Of a stretch of 64,000 nt of DNA, positions 1-12,300 are shown piece by piece. The position numbers were made by a program, and so were the translations under genes. Below the pieces are notes generated by a model. That model was not told the origin of the DNA and did not search any database. It saw only the letters and a list, made by a program, of their open reading frames with translations. This stretch comes from Zantedeschia hybrid cultivar (lineage: Eukaryota; Streptophyta; Magnoliopsida; Alismatales; Araceae): assembly GCA_030544215.1 (NCBI GenBank), contig JARZZO010000004.1, forward strand, positions 43,265,980 through 43,329,979. The letters run 5' to 3'. Positions within the stretch are counted from its first letter, which is position 1. Each line of letters begins with the position of its first letter.

Positions 1-393
1 GTGAGATAAAGATCTCTAGCTGTGGAACAAGATGCCACCTTGACACGAGTAATCCTCGTTAATGTTACTAAAAAGTATTAACCTTCATGTTGCTGCAGAA
101 ATTGACACTTTTCCATGGACATGGATACATCGGTTTGTTGAACTGTAAAAATTATGCTTTCAGAATTACATTCAAAAGGCCATCATTTGTTTCATGGTAG
201 TTTCTATTCCTGTTTGCAGCTAATGACTGGATAATAATACTGATCTGATTAGAACTGACTGAATTTCAAATGAACTCTTCAACCTGAACATTACGTGCCA
301 CCGACTCTTGCATCACTGATCATTTGACTTGCATTTTAAAGATGTTTCCAGGCCATCTATCAGAGTATTAATGTGCTGTAATTTTTCCATCAG

Positions 394-571
394 TCTGGAG
401 ATCTAATGAGAGCACTACTCTACCTTCAACTTGCCAGTCGAGCTGGTGAAACATCTGCTACACATGCGATGAATGTTATACTGCAAACTCTTTCCCCAGA
501 ATTGATAGATCGTGCCATGTCATTAGCCAATAACTGGCAGCCGTCACATTTTCCTCGCCATCATCCAAGCT
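394..571 (+). CDS. Exon near the C terminus of an F-box/Sel1-like repeat protein (partial host gene)
   Basis: The frame opens in phase after a polypyrimidine-AG acceptor at 392-393 and closes at a GTATGT donor at 572, about 59 residues. The peptide reads SGDLMRALLYLQLASRAGET and later contains LSPELIDRAMSLANNW. This resembles my recollection of the tail following the last Sel1 repeats in plant F-box/Sel1 proteins (At1g70590 type), where a helix with ATRAGET precedes a DRAM..A..W motif. Such proteins are thought to bind SKP1 and act in SCF ubiquitin ligases; here neither the F-box nor the repeats are in view because the gene enters from the left. If the next exon starts at 766, the junction codon is TGA and the protein ends there; an acceptor three bases later would extend it by about 30 codons. 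Family assignment is from memory, not a search. Confidence 0.5.
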
Positions 572-2400
572 GTATGTGCTTTTCCATCTGTCAAGCTTTT
601 CAAATTTTCTTGTTTTCTTAGTAACCTTTGAAAATTTTGAGTTCTCTGTTGGCAGAGTTGCCGGTAATGCTTGTTAGAAATATAGGCCTTTTTACAATAT
701 TATATTGGGTTGTGTCAGTGAATATGGGCTCTTAACTAGATCACATTTGGTTCGTTTCCATGCAGGAGGTTGCAAAGATCTGAAACTTGCGGTGTTTCTT
801 GGGTATCAACTTAAACAAAACGAGGATAGGTACCTTGACATCTGGAAAGTTGGGTACTGTTTATGAGGTTGATTTGGCAAGGTCTATGATTTTGTATCTC
901 AGCCATTAGTTCTGCTTTGACAATGTGCAATTTCCTATGTTACCCATACAGTTCTTTATGGAAGGATAGCCAAAAGTTACCATAAAATGAAGAATATACT
1001 CTGTTGGATGTGGTGCCTTTTTTTTTTTTTGCCCTTTCGGGGTGGGGTACATGGCCCATGCTCTCTGTACATCATAATTAGGGCTGAAGACCCCTCTTGG
1101 TTATTGTGGGAAAGTTTATATGGTCCAAGTTAACATTAACATATGATGGCACTTGATGGCATCTTCTTTGCCATGTAATGGTCGCCATTTTTCCTTTTCT
1201 TTGTTTTTTTTTTTGGGGGGGGGGGGTGGGGGGAGGGCTGAGTGAATGGAGCTGACATGGTATGGTATATTCAATTTGTGGTATGGCTGACTGAATGGAA
1301 CTGGCATGGTATGTGTCTGTTTGCCGGCTCACTTCCATCTAAAAGGCCAGTTCTTTGACTACAATTCGAGGTCTAGGAATCTCCATGCAATAAACTGTGT
1401 ATAAATTGCCAGTATGGATCTTCTAAAGAGTGACCTGTGCTCCCACTCTCAGTATGATGCCACGATGATTGCTTTCAGGTGTAGAGGAGATGATACCGAG
1501 GTGCAGCTGGGGGCATTGTTCTTTCTCATCTGGTGCTGGTTTTTATTGTTGCCCTTGGAAGTTCTACTCTCCGTCACTAATGGGAAGGCCAGATGTGCGA
1601 GTGTAATTGTCCAGTGACTACATCAGGCTAACCATTTTCAAATGGCATTTGTCTTGTAGCACATCCATCCCTTCTCAGTGCTTATCACCTCATCAGGATG
1701 GTACTGACAATACGGCAGCCTCCTCTATCAATGGTCTAGATTTTGCCGCAGCAGCAACAGCCCCTGCTCATGATTTATGGATCATGGCAGAACAAGAGAA
1801 GAATCCAAGGAAGAAGCTGCATGCAAGCAGCAGCAGCACCACCACCAATAGGAGGGGCTGTCTTCTTCTATGCCTTCAATTCCTCTCGGTCACACCTCTC
1901 CCACCTCCGCTCCTTTTGAGGCCTCCAGCATCAGCACCAAGGAGCAGCAGCAGCACCCACAAGGAAGCAAAGTTCTGAGATCGGCATGGGTGGGGGATGT
2001 GGTATAGCAGCACCTGATGGACTGGTTCCGTGTTTGAAAGATTTGGCCTTTCCGATGCTGGAGGCTTGATTCTGTGGCTAGAAGGAAGCAACTCTGTGTG
2101 GTTTCCGATCTGAAACTTGAAACATGAGGATCGGAAGCTCAGTGCCAGCACCAGGGAAGAAGAAAATGCTCTGGAATGGGAAGCAGGTGGCTGAGGAGGG
2201 TGCATAGAAAGGGTTTGTTTGAACCCTGGAGAGGCACATAAATAAGGTTTGATTGAACCCAGGAAAGGTCCAAAGACTTCGTAAGATCACTAAAGTTGGA
2301 GAATGACAATCTGCGGACTGGATTACCTTTCTTCATTTGATCCTAAGTTCTAGTTTTCGGGATTGGAGTCTGGGACGTTCCGATCCGATTTACACCCCTA
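572..2400 (+). other. Probable last intron and 3' region of the first gene
   Basis: A GTATGT donor at 572 is followed by a T-rich stretch and a TTTCCATGCAG acceptor at 755-765, so 766 onward is probably terminal exon or 3' UTR. Homopolymer tracts (T run near 1020, T then G run near 1205-1230) look non-coding. An open frame at 1607-1978 contains GLDFAAAATAPAHDLWIMAE and Ser/Thr-rich stretches. It follows a CATCAG that could be an acceptor, but I recognise no domain and do not call it a gene. Confidence 0.3.
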
Positions 2401-2761
2401 GGTGAAACAAGCTAGACCACTTCTTTCTTAGGAAAGTGGCATGTAGAAAAAGACATCTAAAGTTTTTTTTTTTTTTTTTCCTTCGGAAGGAAACTAGCAT
2501 TGGTCTTTTACTTTTTTCTGTTGATACTTATAAAGTGTTTCAAGAACATTAGTTTTACAAATATTTACAAACCCAGTTCTATATATTGCTTCATACAATA
2601 TTTAGTCTTTTATTTTCATTTTTGTTTTATTTTGTGCAATGTGAATCATCTGTGACATCCTGCTTGAAAATGCTGCGAAGAACTTTCCATGCCCACGAAG
2701 TGTTATTGCATTTGTGCCATGTCCTGCGTAATTCCTTCATCTTGTTGTAGCCACTTGCTTT

Positions 2762-2892
2762 GGTGCTTGTTTGAGTTTTACAGTATTTTATGTAGAATAC
2801 CACAATACTGTTAAACGGTGTATTTTTTGTCTCACGGAAATGTGATGTTTTACAGTATTTTACAGCATTTTATGTTAAAACCAAAGAGCACC
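2762..2892. mobile_element. Short MITE-like element with terminal inverted repeats
   Basis: The left end GGTGCTTGTTTGAGTTTTA and the reverse complement of the right end, GGTGCTCTTTGGTTTTAAC, match in most positions, bracketing about 131 bp. The interior repeats TTTTACAGTATTTTA. No coding capacity. No clean target duplication is visible (TTT left, TAG right), so the superfamily is open. Confidence 0.45.
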
Positions 2893-5589
2893 TAGGTGTA
2901 ATGGCAATCGATGGTCATCTGAATTCATGTTCATCTGATCATGTAACTAATTAGAATAGCTATTGTTTGCAAACATGCAAGATGCTTCATGATGTGCTGA
3001 ATTTCTCCTATTCATTTGATCAGTGGAAGCTTTCTTTTCCCTTTAATAACTAAGAAGTTTGAGCTGACTCACAATTCACTGCATGATCCAATTGATTCAC
3101 TGATAGATCCTGGATTTCTTCTTGTCTAATTATAATGTTATCCTGGACACATCTTCCCTCAACAGAAGCCCCTTATTCTAGCATGATGTAACCAATAACT
3201 TGAAAACAATTTGATAAGTTTCCGGATATAATTATCTAGACCAATTCTTTTCTAAGTTTGATGAATTACAAGATTTATAAACCAACAACGATGTTGGATA
3301 TGTTGTTGGATGTATTTATACTAGAAAATGATTACCTATGGTTCATCTGATATTTATTGTAATCTAATTGCATACATTATATGTTATTTAGCTATTGTAT
3401 TAATCGAAATGACCATATGAAGATAGAATGAGAAGGAAAATTCTATATTATTGTTTTATCTATTATCCTATTTTAAACCAATAATTTTATCAAATGAAGG
3501 TAACAAAAATAAATAGACTTGTTTCTTATTGAAATTGAACCGTTACGTTTAGTGTCTTTATTAGCAAGTACCAGACACACCATGTCCATACTGAATCTGA
3601 TGGGCTGAGGTCCCTAGAAGATTCGTTCATCACAACACTGAATGACGAAAAATGCCCTAGAATTTGGATTTGACATTGGGCAGGGGCCTTGTCTAGGATC
3701 CAATGTTCCTCCATGTCTTAGTGCCCTTTTTCTTGAGGTCCTTGCCTCAATGGCAGGGCACTGTTCATTAAATGAAAGACAGCCCCAACCACCCAGGTCT
3801 GAGACTTGGCCGTCCCATCCAAACCCTTCCCAAAGTCCCTCCAGTACCAACCTAGCTATACTTGGCTAGTAGTACTTTGTTATTTCCCATTAACAACCAT
3901 TAGCATATATTGCTGCATAGGAAGAATTAGACTGATAGGAATTTGGCTCTAAGGACTTCAAATCATCAATTTTCTGAAGAATACTTTTCCAACATAGATG
4001 TACGAACCTAAGCTGCTCCAATTGCAGCATTTGTGATCTTGGTACCAAGCTATTTAAGTGGTATGCTTTGAAATGTGGCCCTCTTGCTTGATTCTTGCCT
4101 TGGTACAAAGTTTCAGAGTCTTACTACATCTAGGAGGAGCAATATATTTGGAGTATAACAACATGAATGTCTATTTTAGTTCACTATTTAGAAACCCCTA
4201 TTTTACACTAGGTTCAAGCTTTAAAACTTGTGCCCTAAAACATTGATGGATGTGTACAATACTTGAAATTGTGCTACTATTTATGAATGGAACACGTACT
4301 GCCAATAAGTCAAGATAAAAGAAGAATCAATAAAGCACAATGTAACAAAAAAATATCATTCATCTTAATAATATTGATATGATTAGATAATTAATACTAA
4401 TAGCAAGATTAAGTGGTAGAACCTTCCTAAAACTATTCTCCAAGCGTATGAGCTTGTTAAGTTCATATTAATATGTAATCTTTTGATGAATAACATAACT
4501 TAGTTATGATATTCGAATAATAACTCGACTCGTAATGCTACTATTGTTTTATAAAATCATTTTTAGTATTGCATATTTGTGAACATCTCCCTTAAACTAA
4601 ATGAAATCCCTCTTGATATCATCTGAAGTCTTTTGTTGATTGAATATTTCTAATTTGCAAATATTATTCATTTTATCACTAGTTGAACAAAATTTGAATC
4701 ATCTAAAAATACTCCATATCACTTGTGAACACGTCTATTTGATTGTGTTTAGAATATGTATCATCTATTCACAGCATATTGCATAAATTAATCTATTCAT
4801 TTAGAATAGAGAAGTTATATCTAATGCTTAAACTTTCCTGGAATTCTAAATCGGTAACATCAACAAGATCTTGGTTGTAGAAAGTATCTAATACCCTTTA
4901 AGTATGAGAAGTTTCTTACCCATATCTTTTAGTGAAAGAAAAAGTCCTTGGTAAATTGATTGCAAGGAGATAAGTTAAAAAAATTCTTAAAAGTAGTTGA
5001 ACTCAACTTATGCAATGTTGTATATTCCTTTTGTAGAGTATATTAGCAGGTTATAGGTGTAAACAACATAATGTGTATGTCTCAAGATCTTCCTTATTCA
5101 GAAAGTCTAGATATGCCCAAGCTTAAAGTCCTTCAATGTAGTAAAGCTGTGGCAACATTTGGCAATGTAGATGAAGTAGATTCCAATGATTGGAATATGC
5201 AAACAGGCTCACCCACATTTCCAAGTGAGCAAAATCTCATCGGCTTTTGGGTCATCTTAAAATCCAATCTGAGGATGGATATAGACTCGACATGTTTTCT
5301 ATCTCTAATCTGCCAAGAAACAGCTCCTGGGTTGCTTTCCGTATTGGTTCAGGTGAATGTACAAAATAACCCCTTTCACATGTCTTGTTGTGAAATTGTG
5401 TGCAGTGCATGGCGAGGGGCAAACTTGGGTAATATAAATTTCTCCTGACAAGATTAAAAAATATTCTCAAATATATTTGCAAGTTTTGATAGCATGATGA
5501 AGAATCCATTTTGTCTGATACCTTTTCAAAAATCTACTTTTCTAAAATTAGTGCTCCTAAGAAGCGAAGCCGAATGCTACCTAAATCGC
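2893..5589. other. AT-rich intergenic DNA, no supported gene
   Basis: No frame has recognisable protein similarity. The moderately GC-rich patch at 3500-3870 is open on both strands over short distances without splice or domain signals. The 125-codon frame at 5071-5448 contains no motif I can name. Confidence 0.4.
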
Positions 5590-6993
5590 TTGCATAATGA
5601 AGTCCATGAATTTGTGCAATGGAGATAAAATCATAATGAGATTATGATTATGAGATCGATTCTCTTTTAAACACAAGTTTTAAATTATTTCTAGCCATAG
5701 GATATTTGAGAGGGATATCAAATATCCAGATAGACTAGTATACCTTAAGCATGTCCATATAATGGAGGTGGTTGATCTCACACATCGCTTGTATGGAGAC
5801 ACTCAGGCTTAGTGTAGGTGCTCATTAGGAGAATGGGTTCACTGAACTAATCCGTCGCGAAATTCCTGAATGGTAATTATACCTAACTATTAACTAGCAA
5901 GTTCTTTATCATGGTAGTGTAATTAATCCTTTGACCTGAGGTACCAAGGATAGCTTGTGTATAGATCACTAGACTTTGATATTATACTTATGGATCTCTC
6001 TTATGAGTTCTAGTACAACCTAACAGTCGGGTATAGTATGATTCATACGAAGTTGATTGGGTGTTCAACGAGAAATCATTCACTTCTCGTATATAGAATG
6101 ATAGCGAATGTTGTATAGTGTATAGCTCGGTTAAATTCCTGGCCAAGGTTGGACAGCTTACTGGAAAAGAGTTTTCTGTAGGAGATGGTTGAGACTGTGA
6201 CCCATCTGATTGGTAAATTGGAGTTTGACAGCACGACCATACTCCTAATTCGATCGGCGACATTGTTTGAGTGAAGGATTATAGTTATATGGTAACTGTG
6301 GACATAAATGTTCTAATAGGATTATGAATCCCTTATCGTCTGAGTGGTCATGGCACGTTGCTTGAGCTAACTATGATTTGTAAGCCAAAATTTGATCAAT
6401 TACATGATAATTAATTGGTACAAAGTTAAGTGATAACTTGATATAAGCTCAGAAAGTGTTCCCACTATTATTAAGTGTTAATAAGTAATATTAGAAGGGT
6501 TTCTAATATTATTGGGCTCACTGCCAGATTGATATGGGCCTAGAGGGTCACACATGCAAGAGTTCTAAGAAAAACAGATTTTCAAAGGGTTATAGAAAAG
6601 TCGGGAGTTTTTGTAAAATATTCCCCAGAGTTCTATAAATATAGTTTAGGAGGGAAACCCTGGCCAAGCAGCAAGGTCTCTTGGTCGTCTCTCTCTCTCT
6701 CTCTCTCTCAGATCTACTGGCCACGGAATTGTTCTGTGGGGCAAGGGAGGAGTCCATCTTCAATAAGAGCTCATGTGGATATCGCTAGAGGCCATCCACT
6801 TTACGGCTTGCAATCCAAAATCAATTCTATAATAGTATGAGGAGATCCATGGTCTTCGCAAAGGTAAATATAGGATCTTTATTTCATTTTTCTAATTTAT
6901 TAGATCTGAAACGATCTGGGGCAAGGAAATCTATTTTAAATTTTTATTCCACTGTATTTATGCAAAACCCCGATTTTCTTACATAAGGATCTA
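5590..6993 (+). mobile_element. Degenerate copia LTR remnant, plus orientation
   Basis: Landmarks of the LTR of the complete copia element at 28882-38257 recur in the same order on this strand: CATAATGAAGTCCATGAAT, GGATATTTGAGAGGGATATC with TAGACTAGTA, TGAGTTCACTGAACT-like text, the gene-poor middle, GGGCCTAGAGGGTCACAC near 6536, then a (CT)n leader near 6690. It ends near AAGGATCTA without a primer-binding site. It is more diverged than the LTRs further right, so it is an old fragment or solo LTR. Confidence 0.6.
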
Positions 6994-7059
6994 GTGTTTT
7001 TTTTCCCTTTGAGGTTAGCATAGAAGGAGATATTGCATACTTGGATTGTTCATGAATTG

Positions 7060-7300
7060 AGGACCATATTAGTTAGCAGATTATACTACTTGTTTTCACT
7101 AGTGTAATCTCAAGTGGATTTACTTGGGGATGGGATGTAGGCTAAGAAGTTGAGTTGAACTAGCATAAAATCTATTGTGTATCTCTCTTTGTATAATTTC
7201 TCCTTATCATCTTTCTTAATCGTGTCTTTGAATATCTATCCAAATCGATTAAACTGCATCATCAATCACCATTCCATTAAAATTCATTCAAGTTCCATTC
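7060..7300 (+). mobile_element. Short SIRE-type LTR 3' fragment
   Basis: The string TTACTTGGGGATGGGATGTA followed by a TTGAACTAGCATAAA-like segment and a pyrimidine-rich tail matches the equivalent part of the longer LTR at 9866-12050 (GCTTGGGGATTGGATGTAGG near 11914). Only the last part of the LTR is present. Confidence 0.4.
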
Positions 7301-8082
7301 ATGTGATTGTCATGAAGCAAGCCATAAAAGCTATTAATCCTCAAAGCCAAACAAGTGGTAACTGAACCTTCTACATATTCCATAAGTACGCATATGCATG
7401 CTCGTGAGGTCACTAAGGCTATCTACTATGCAAGTGTCTATTAGCACCTCATATATAATATGGTAATAAAGGAATACAACAAAATACATGGGAAGAATGA
7501 CATCATAAGTGAAAGTTATGGCAATATCAATACACATGAAATATAAAAAATCTCTAGTAATAAAAAGTGTAGAGGTTAGAAATTGGATGGAACGTCAATT
7601 GTATGATCACTCTGCACTTAAAGGTGGAGATGTATGGGAACTGTCTTGAGAAACAACCAGCGACCACATGGAAGAAGATTACTTACCAGACCTAGGCAAT
7701 TTCATAGAGAAAAACCATCTAATATGTATGTCAGTAATGGGAAGTGAGGAACTCAACCAATGCTAAAACTTTGTAGGCTTAACTGGGTCAAAGTGTACCG
7801 TTTTCTCGATGTGTTGGTCACCGTTTATGCTTTGTCCGATGGTGGAGGAGTTTTACGTTAATGGTTTTGAATATGTGTTGCCATTAATATCATGACCTAT
7901 TAGATGCATAGCGTTTGTGGCATCATGGGCTTTCAAATGCTAATAAATAACCAATCTAATACCTGTTAAATGTTGAACATGGTGTATGACCCACCACTTC
8001 CGATGTTATCACAATCCCCACATTCGACTTTAAAAGAATCCTTGAAGTGGTTGGCACCTCTTTTCCTAAGAACTAATTCTCC
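7301..8082. other. Unassigned AT-rich DNA
   Basis: Nothing recognisable: no sustained reading frame, no terminal repeats and no motif shared with other parts of the window that I could see. Confidence 0.35.
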
Positions 8083-8339
8083 GCTCCACTTTGATAGTAG
8101 AATAAGACCTCTTATTCTTAGAATAAGGCTAATTCTACTTTGATTGGAGGAATTGCTTATTCCGCATCAGAATTGCTTATTTGTGAAATAAGGTGCATAA
8201 GCAATTACACCCCACACCCAAGAATTAGGTATTCCACCTAGGATTCCATCTGATTTTGAAAGTGAAGCACTCCTTATTCTGGAATAAGCAATCCAGAAAA
8301 ACTATTCCCATCATGACCTATTCTGGTATCAAAGTGGAT
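8083..8339. mobile_element. MITE, family A copy 1
   Basis: The left end GCTCCACTTTGATAGTAGAA and the reverse complement of the right end, ATCCACTTTGATACCAGAAT, form terminal inverted repeats. The same ends and interior landmarks (CCTTATTCT, GAATAAG, a terminal CTATTCTG) recur in the MITE at 47234-47512, which shows this is a family. No coding capacity; the target duplication is not clear at this copy. Confidence 0.6.
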
Positions 8340-9064
8340 AGGAATTGGGCCATTCTTGTCTTGTAGGTTCATGGAGGCACATTGAGGAGTGCAACTCAGT
8401 AGTTAACTTTGGACAACATTGTTAGTGCACTAAGTGAATCTAGTTCCTGTCTTGGATATGATTGTCTATTGAAGCGTATTCTTATAAGCTTTTAGCCAAC
8501 TATACTAAGCCATGTGGAGATCTTTTTAGCATTATTGGCATCTAAGATTAAATGGGCTTGCACAACTTTTACCTTTTTGCCTTGCACCCCACTTTTTGAG
8601 TTCGTAATAGATGGAGTTGGTTCTTGGGAGTAGAATGGTCCTTAGCATATGTAATAACTTGTACATCACCTTTTTGGACATTTCTATACTTGAACTCTAC
8701 CAACATTTGCCACCTATTTGATCTTTTTTTGGGGTTTTATTGATCTTGGTGCTTTAGATGGCGTGAACATGATAAAATCACATGTCACTATGATGTAATT
8801 TGGAGTAGGTGAGCATCTTCTCCAAGCACCATTTCAGTCGTCGATTCACTATCGATGGAATGGCAGTTCCTCGAAATGTCGAATGAAATCAGCATCATGA
8901 TAGCTGCCATACTTTCGTGTCTCATTGACTTCATGTTATATTGCCATGTTAGTTTAACAAATCTTTAAGGATACCTCTTTACCTCAGGTCCTTGGTCCTT
9001 GGCCTTTCAAAGGATAACCTTTAAAGTTAGGTTCCTTGAGATCATGGTTCACCATATCATATTG
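8340..9064. other. Unassigned DNA between two MITEs
   Basis: No gene-like frame and no terminal repeats found. Confidence 0.35.
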
Positions 9065-9375
9065 AATTGTGCTAACTTGCACATATTGACTCATATATGG
9101 GTGAGTCCAATTTGCTGGCATGGATCTTATTAGACTAGATCGTGCTGACACTTGCATGTATAATGAGTTACTTTAGATTGAGTTTGTCTCATTTGGTAAG
9201 TAAATATACACTTTTATATCAATTAAGAGAGTACATTTCTCTTAAATGTGGCTTAACTCATTGCCGTTGACAAACTCATTGGCGTGAATGGGCTTGACTC
9301 AAGCAACTCTACGAGTGGACCGAGTTGAACCGAGTCAGATTAGTACTGACTCATATTTAGGAAGTTACAATTCAG
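9065..9375. mobile_element. hAT-type MITE, family B copy 1 (degraded)
   Basis: Shares a colinear series of blocks with the element at 58155-58498, which has an 8-bp target duplication: GATCGTGCTGAC, TTGATAAG/TTGGTAAGTAAAT, ACATCAATTAA, GATACATTTCTCT, CTCATTGGC, and GTTGGACCGAGTC. End sequences are eroded here, so the limits are approximate. Confidence 0.5.
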
Positions 9376-9865
9376 TAATTATCAGAGATATGACGAACCC
9401 TTCTTGAGATATACACCTTTACCTCTATATTTTAAGCTTCTCATTTCCTTTTTGTTCCCCTTATCTAGTGAGCTTTACGTCTTGAGGAGTCCTTGTTCTT
9501 TATTAAATGCTCTTCTCTTGTATTCTTCTTTTATGATGTTAGTGTCATGTCTAATATCATTTTTTTCCTTCTTCCAAAAGAATCTTTTAGTGGTTCAAAT
9601 GTTTTTCCTTTAGACCTTGATCATTTTCATCCTCTTTAAACACTCTAGTCCTTAATTCTTATGATACTTAGACCAATTCTGACTTGCTAGATGCCAAGGG
9701 ATAGTTTAAAAATAGAGTCTAGGGCTAATCAATGTCTATTTCTATGGAAAACACCTCTCATTGAATGTCATCACAAACTCATCCAAGATATTTGGTCATC
9801 AAGTAAAGTAGCCTCTATAAATTCCCCCCACTATCTAGCATTCTTGTTCAATGTTGAGTTATTCC

Positions 9866-9997
9866 TTGTAATTATTTTAATTCCCCTATTTTGGTGATAA
9901 CACTTTCTAGAAATGACAAATGTATCAGTTATTGTGATTATTTCAATTCCCATATTTTGGTGATGACACATTCTAAAAATAACAAATGTTTGTAACT
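9866..9997. repeat. Two tandem copies of a 66-bp unit
   Basis: Copy 1 starts at 9866 and copy 2 at 9932. Each contains AATTCCC(C)TATTTTGGTGAT followed by an ACAAATG block, with scattered substitutions between the copies. It lies at the start of the SIRE-like LTR. Confidence 0.75.
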
Positions 9998-10089
9998 GAT
10001 AACACCTTATGTACACTATTCAATCTAGGACTCGGTCATTTCTCATAGCCTTCTTGATCCCTCGGATTAAAGGCTTATTGAGAAATCGA

Positions 10090-10740
10090 CAAATTGATTA
10101 ACAATGTTAGTATCTTAGAATATCTTTGACTCATTGTTAATTACAAAATACTCACGTTTCAGAGAATAATCTCTATCACTAATCGGTTAAGCCTTCCTTC
10201 AAGTTAAATCAATTAGAAGTATTGATTACTCGCCTATCGCTAATTGACTTGTTTTCATATATAACTACTGTTCTTTAATTGCTATCGCTATTGCTTAGCC
10301 AAATCGACTACTGATTAGTCGTTACTTTGATCAACGTTATATTGCTAATTGATTAACCTTATGTTCTTTAATTGATTATCTGCTTTTCTCGCTAATCGAT
10401 TATCTATATGTTATCATGCTTCGATTTGCCTTATATCTATGAATCAATTTCTGTAGCCTCCCAAATTGATTAATCCGACTGGCTGTAACTGTAATTAGTA
10501 TTACATGACTAATCAATTAGTGACTGAAGTTTAATCAATTCTGAAACTCGATTGTAATTAAATTGCCTACTTACTTTCAATCGATTCTGAGTATCTATTA
10601 CGACTTCGATTAGATTATTACTTCAGTTAATGTTGTCTCTATGAATCGATTATTTGGTTGCACGTCAAATCGATTTACCATCTAAACATAATCTCGATCA
10701 TTGATAAATGGATAATTGATTAATTAACTTATTATTAATC
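10090..10740. repeat. Array of AATCGATT/AATCAATT-type palindromic motifs
   Basis: Within about 650 bp there are more than twenty close variants of the octamer AATYRATT, most with flanking T or A (CTAATCGATTATC, CTAATTGATTAACC, TCAATCGATTCTG). Spacing is irregular, roughly 10-40 bp, so it is not a simple tandem repeat. Similar arrays occur at 18060-18490, 45250-45720 and 55940-56500. Confidence 0.7.
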
Positions 10741-11371
10741 ATTTTGAGAGTTTGTTTGAACTCCAACTACTAGTATCTATTAATGTGTTATCTCTCTAGC
10801 GAAGAATAAGAAACGTTGAATTCGTTTAAGTGCTAGATGTTTTCATCTCTTTAATCAATTATTTATCTTTAAGGTGCCAAGTTTGGAAATTCTATGAATC
10901 AATTAAGTAGTACTTTATTCCTATCCTTGTTTAAATCGAAACATCAGATAGGAAACAATATGACACCACATATCTTCTAGCTCTGACAATATATTTGTTT
11001 GTAAGCTTTTTCTAACAACTTGTTCCAGGCTTTCTGCTCTCACCTACCTCTGGTTGGTAGACCAGTAGGGATGTTTCTTATTTTTGGTATGGGTACAGAA
11101 CATGTGAGATCTACAAGGACTTCATTAAAGAAAGAAATGAGAAATATCTGTGGCATCCAGAAGATATGGACCTGTAGTTTGATAGGATCTCTCTCTCTCT
11201 CTAGACCAAAACTATAGCGGTCTTCCTCTCTAGCTAAGGTAGTTTACGCTAGACTGAAGCAGGAGTTGTTATACTCAACGGAAAGAACTTAGTCTTAACA
11301 AGATTATTTTTTAATCCTATCTATATATTGAAGAACTATTGCTCTGATGAAGAAGAACCAAAAAAGAAAAG

Positions 11372-11374
<3 letters not shown>

Positions 11375-11423
<49 letters not shown>
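11375..11423. repeat. (GA)n microsatellite
   Basis: About 24 uninterrupted GA dinucleotides inside the SIRE-like LTR, in the position where plant LTR leaders often carry CT/GA runs. Confidence 0.95.
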
Positions 11424-11425
<2 letters not shown>

Positions 11426-12049
11426 TACACAACTCACGTATACACAAGCGAGATTCAAGAATTGAGTAAAAAGAGAGAGCATACACCAACTCTAAAGCTT
11501 CAAGCCTTCACTTTGTGCGTTCAATGCTTTCTTCAATGTGTTGAGAAAAAGAGCTAAAGCTATAGAAGAATTCAAGAGCCTGATTCATCTCCAATTCTTA
11601 CTCATTCAAGAGGTTCTTGGAGATTCTGTTTTTGATTAAGACAACTTGATTTCATTGTCTTTGTTATTATATTCACTGTTTTGGCCTTATAGTTGTTCAT
11701 CTGTGAACAACAGCCCATTGGAAGGGCACCGTCAATGATATCAATTACTGTTTCATTATTCCTCTTCCTGGTTATGTGGAAGAGAGGGCCTATCTGAAGA
11801 CAGGAGGTTGTTTGTCCCTTCTAAGGATTGAAGGGAGGGCCTATTTGAGGAGAGGAGGTTGTAAGACTAGCAAGAGGTATGTACCTTGTGTTAGTGACAA
11901 TCTCAGGAGGTTGCTTGGGGATTGGATGTAGGTCAGGCTAGATTGAACCAATATAAATCTTTGTGTGCCTTGTGCGATTGTTTCCTTATTTTTCCACCTT
12001 CTACGCATTTAAATTCTAATTCCGCAATAATTTTTCATTTATCTGTGTT

Positions 12050-12300
12050 TGAACCCAGTCACTACCTTTGGGTTCATGATAGCTTGGTCAATATCCAATG
12101 GAAAAGTGGCCAAGAGAACACGCTCTTGGTCTGAGCAATGCATCACTTTGAAAATTCTTTTGATCTCCTTAGCCGAGTGTTTTGCCTCATCTAGATCAGG
12201 AGTTCCACTAAACTTAATGGGCTTCATGCCATGAAACCTCTTGTAGAGGTTCCCAACATTGTGATTTCCCCCTTGCACAACTTGTTGTATCACTTGAGTG
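12050..12300 (-). pseudogene. Ty3/gypsy gag fragment
   Basis: On the minus strand the peptide reads FHGMKPIKFSGTPDLDEA and then EIKRIFKVMHCSDQERVL and ATFPL. This is the start of the retrotransposon Gag domain of plant chromovirus-type gypsy elements (motif pattern P..F.G..D...A..W...I...F..M.C...ER...A...L). Only about 80 residues survive, with no initiating methionine region or nucleocapsid knuckle. It adjoins a SIRE-like LTR in the opposite orientation. Confidence 0.5.

Larger units (their letters stand above)
9866..12050 (+). mobile_element. SIRE/Maximus-like copia LTR, truncated
   Basis: A non-coding stretch with features I associate with SIRE-type LTRs: a TTTTGGTGATGACA start, a long AATCGATT-rich middle, a (GA)n leader, a GTGAACAACAGCCCATTGGAAG block, and GGATTGGATGTAGG followed by a CCAATATAAAT block. 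The last part recurs at 7060-7300, and the motif-rich middle resembles the region downstream of the SIRE-like pol at 16777-17964. The right edge abuts a gypsy gag scrap at 12050, so no primer site is preserved. No internal coding region is attached. Confidence 0.5.

Noticed and set aside
5071..5448. 125-codon open frame
   Set aside because: No recognisable domain, codon pattern or splice context; lies in repeat-rich AT DNA.
8071..8345. Extended terminal repeats of the MITE (AATTC..) as its true ends
   Set aside because: Alignment with the second copy at 47234-47512 places the ends at GC(T/G)CCACTTTGAT; the AATTC match outside is probably chance.
9404..9613. Leu/Phe-rich open frame that could look like a membrane peptide
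   Set aside because: Low-complexity pyrimidine-rich DNA produces such peptides; no supporting signal.
11304..11489. Open frame with a long Ser-Leu repeat
   Set aside because: Translated (GA)n microsatellite.
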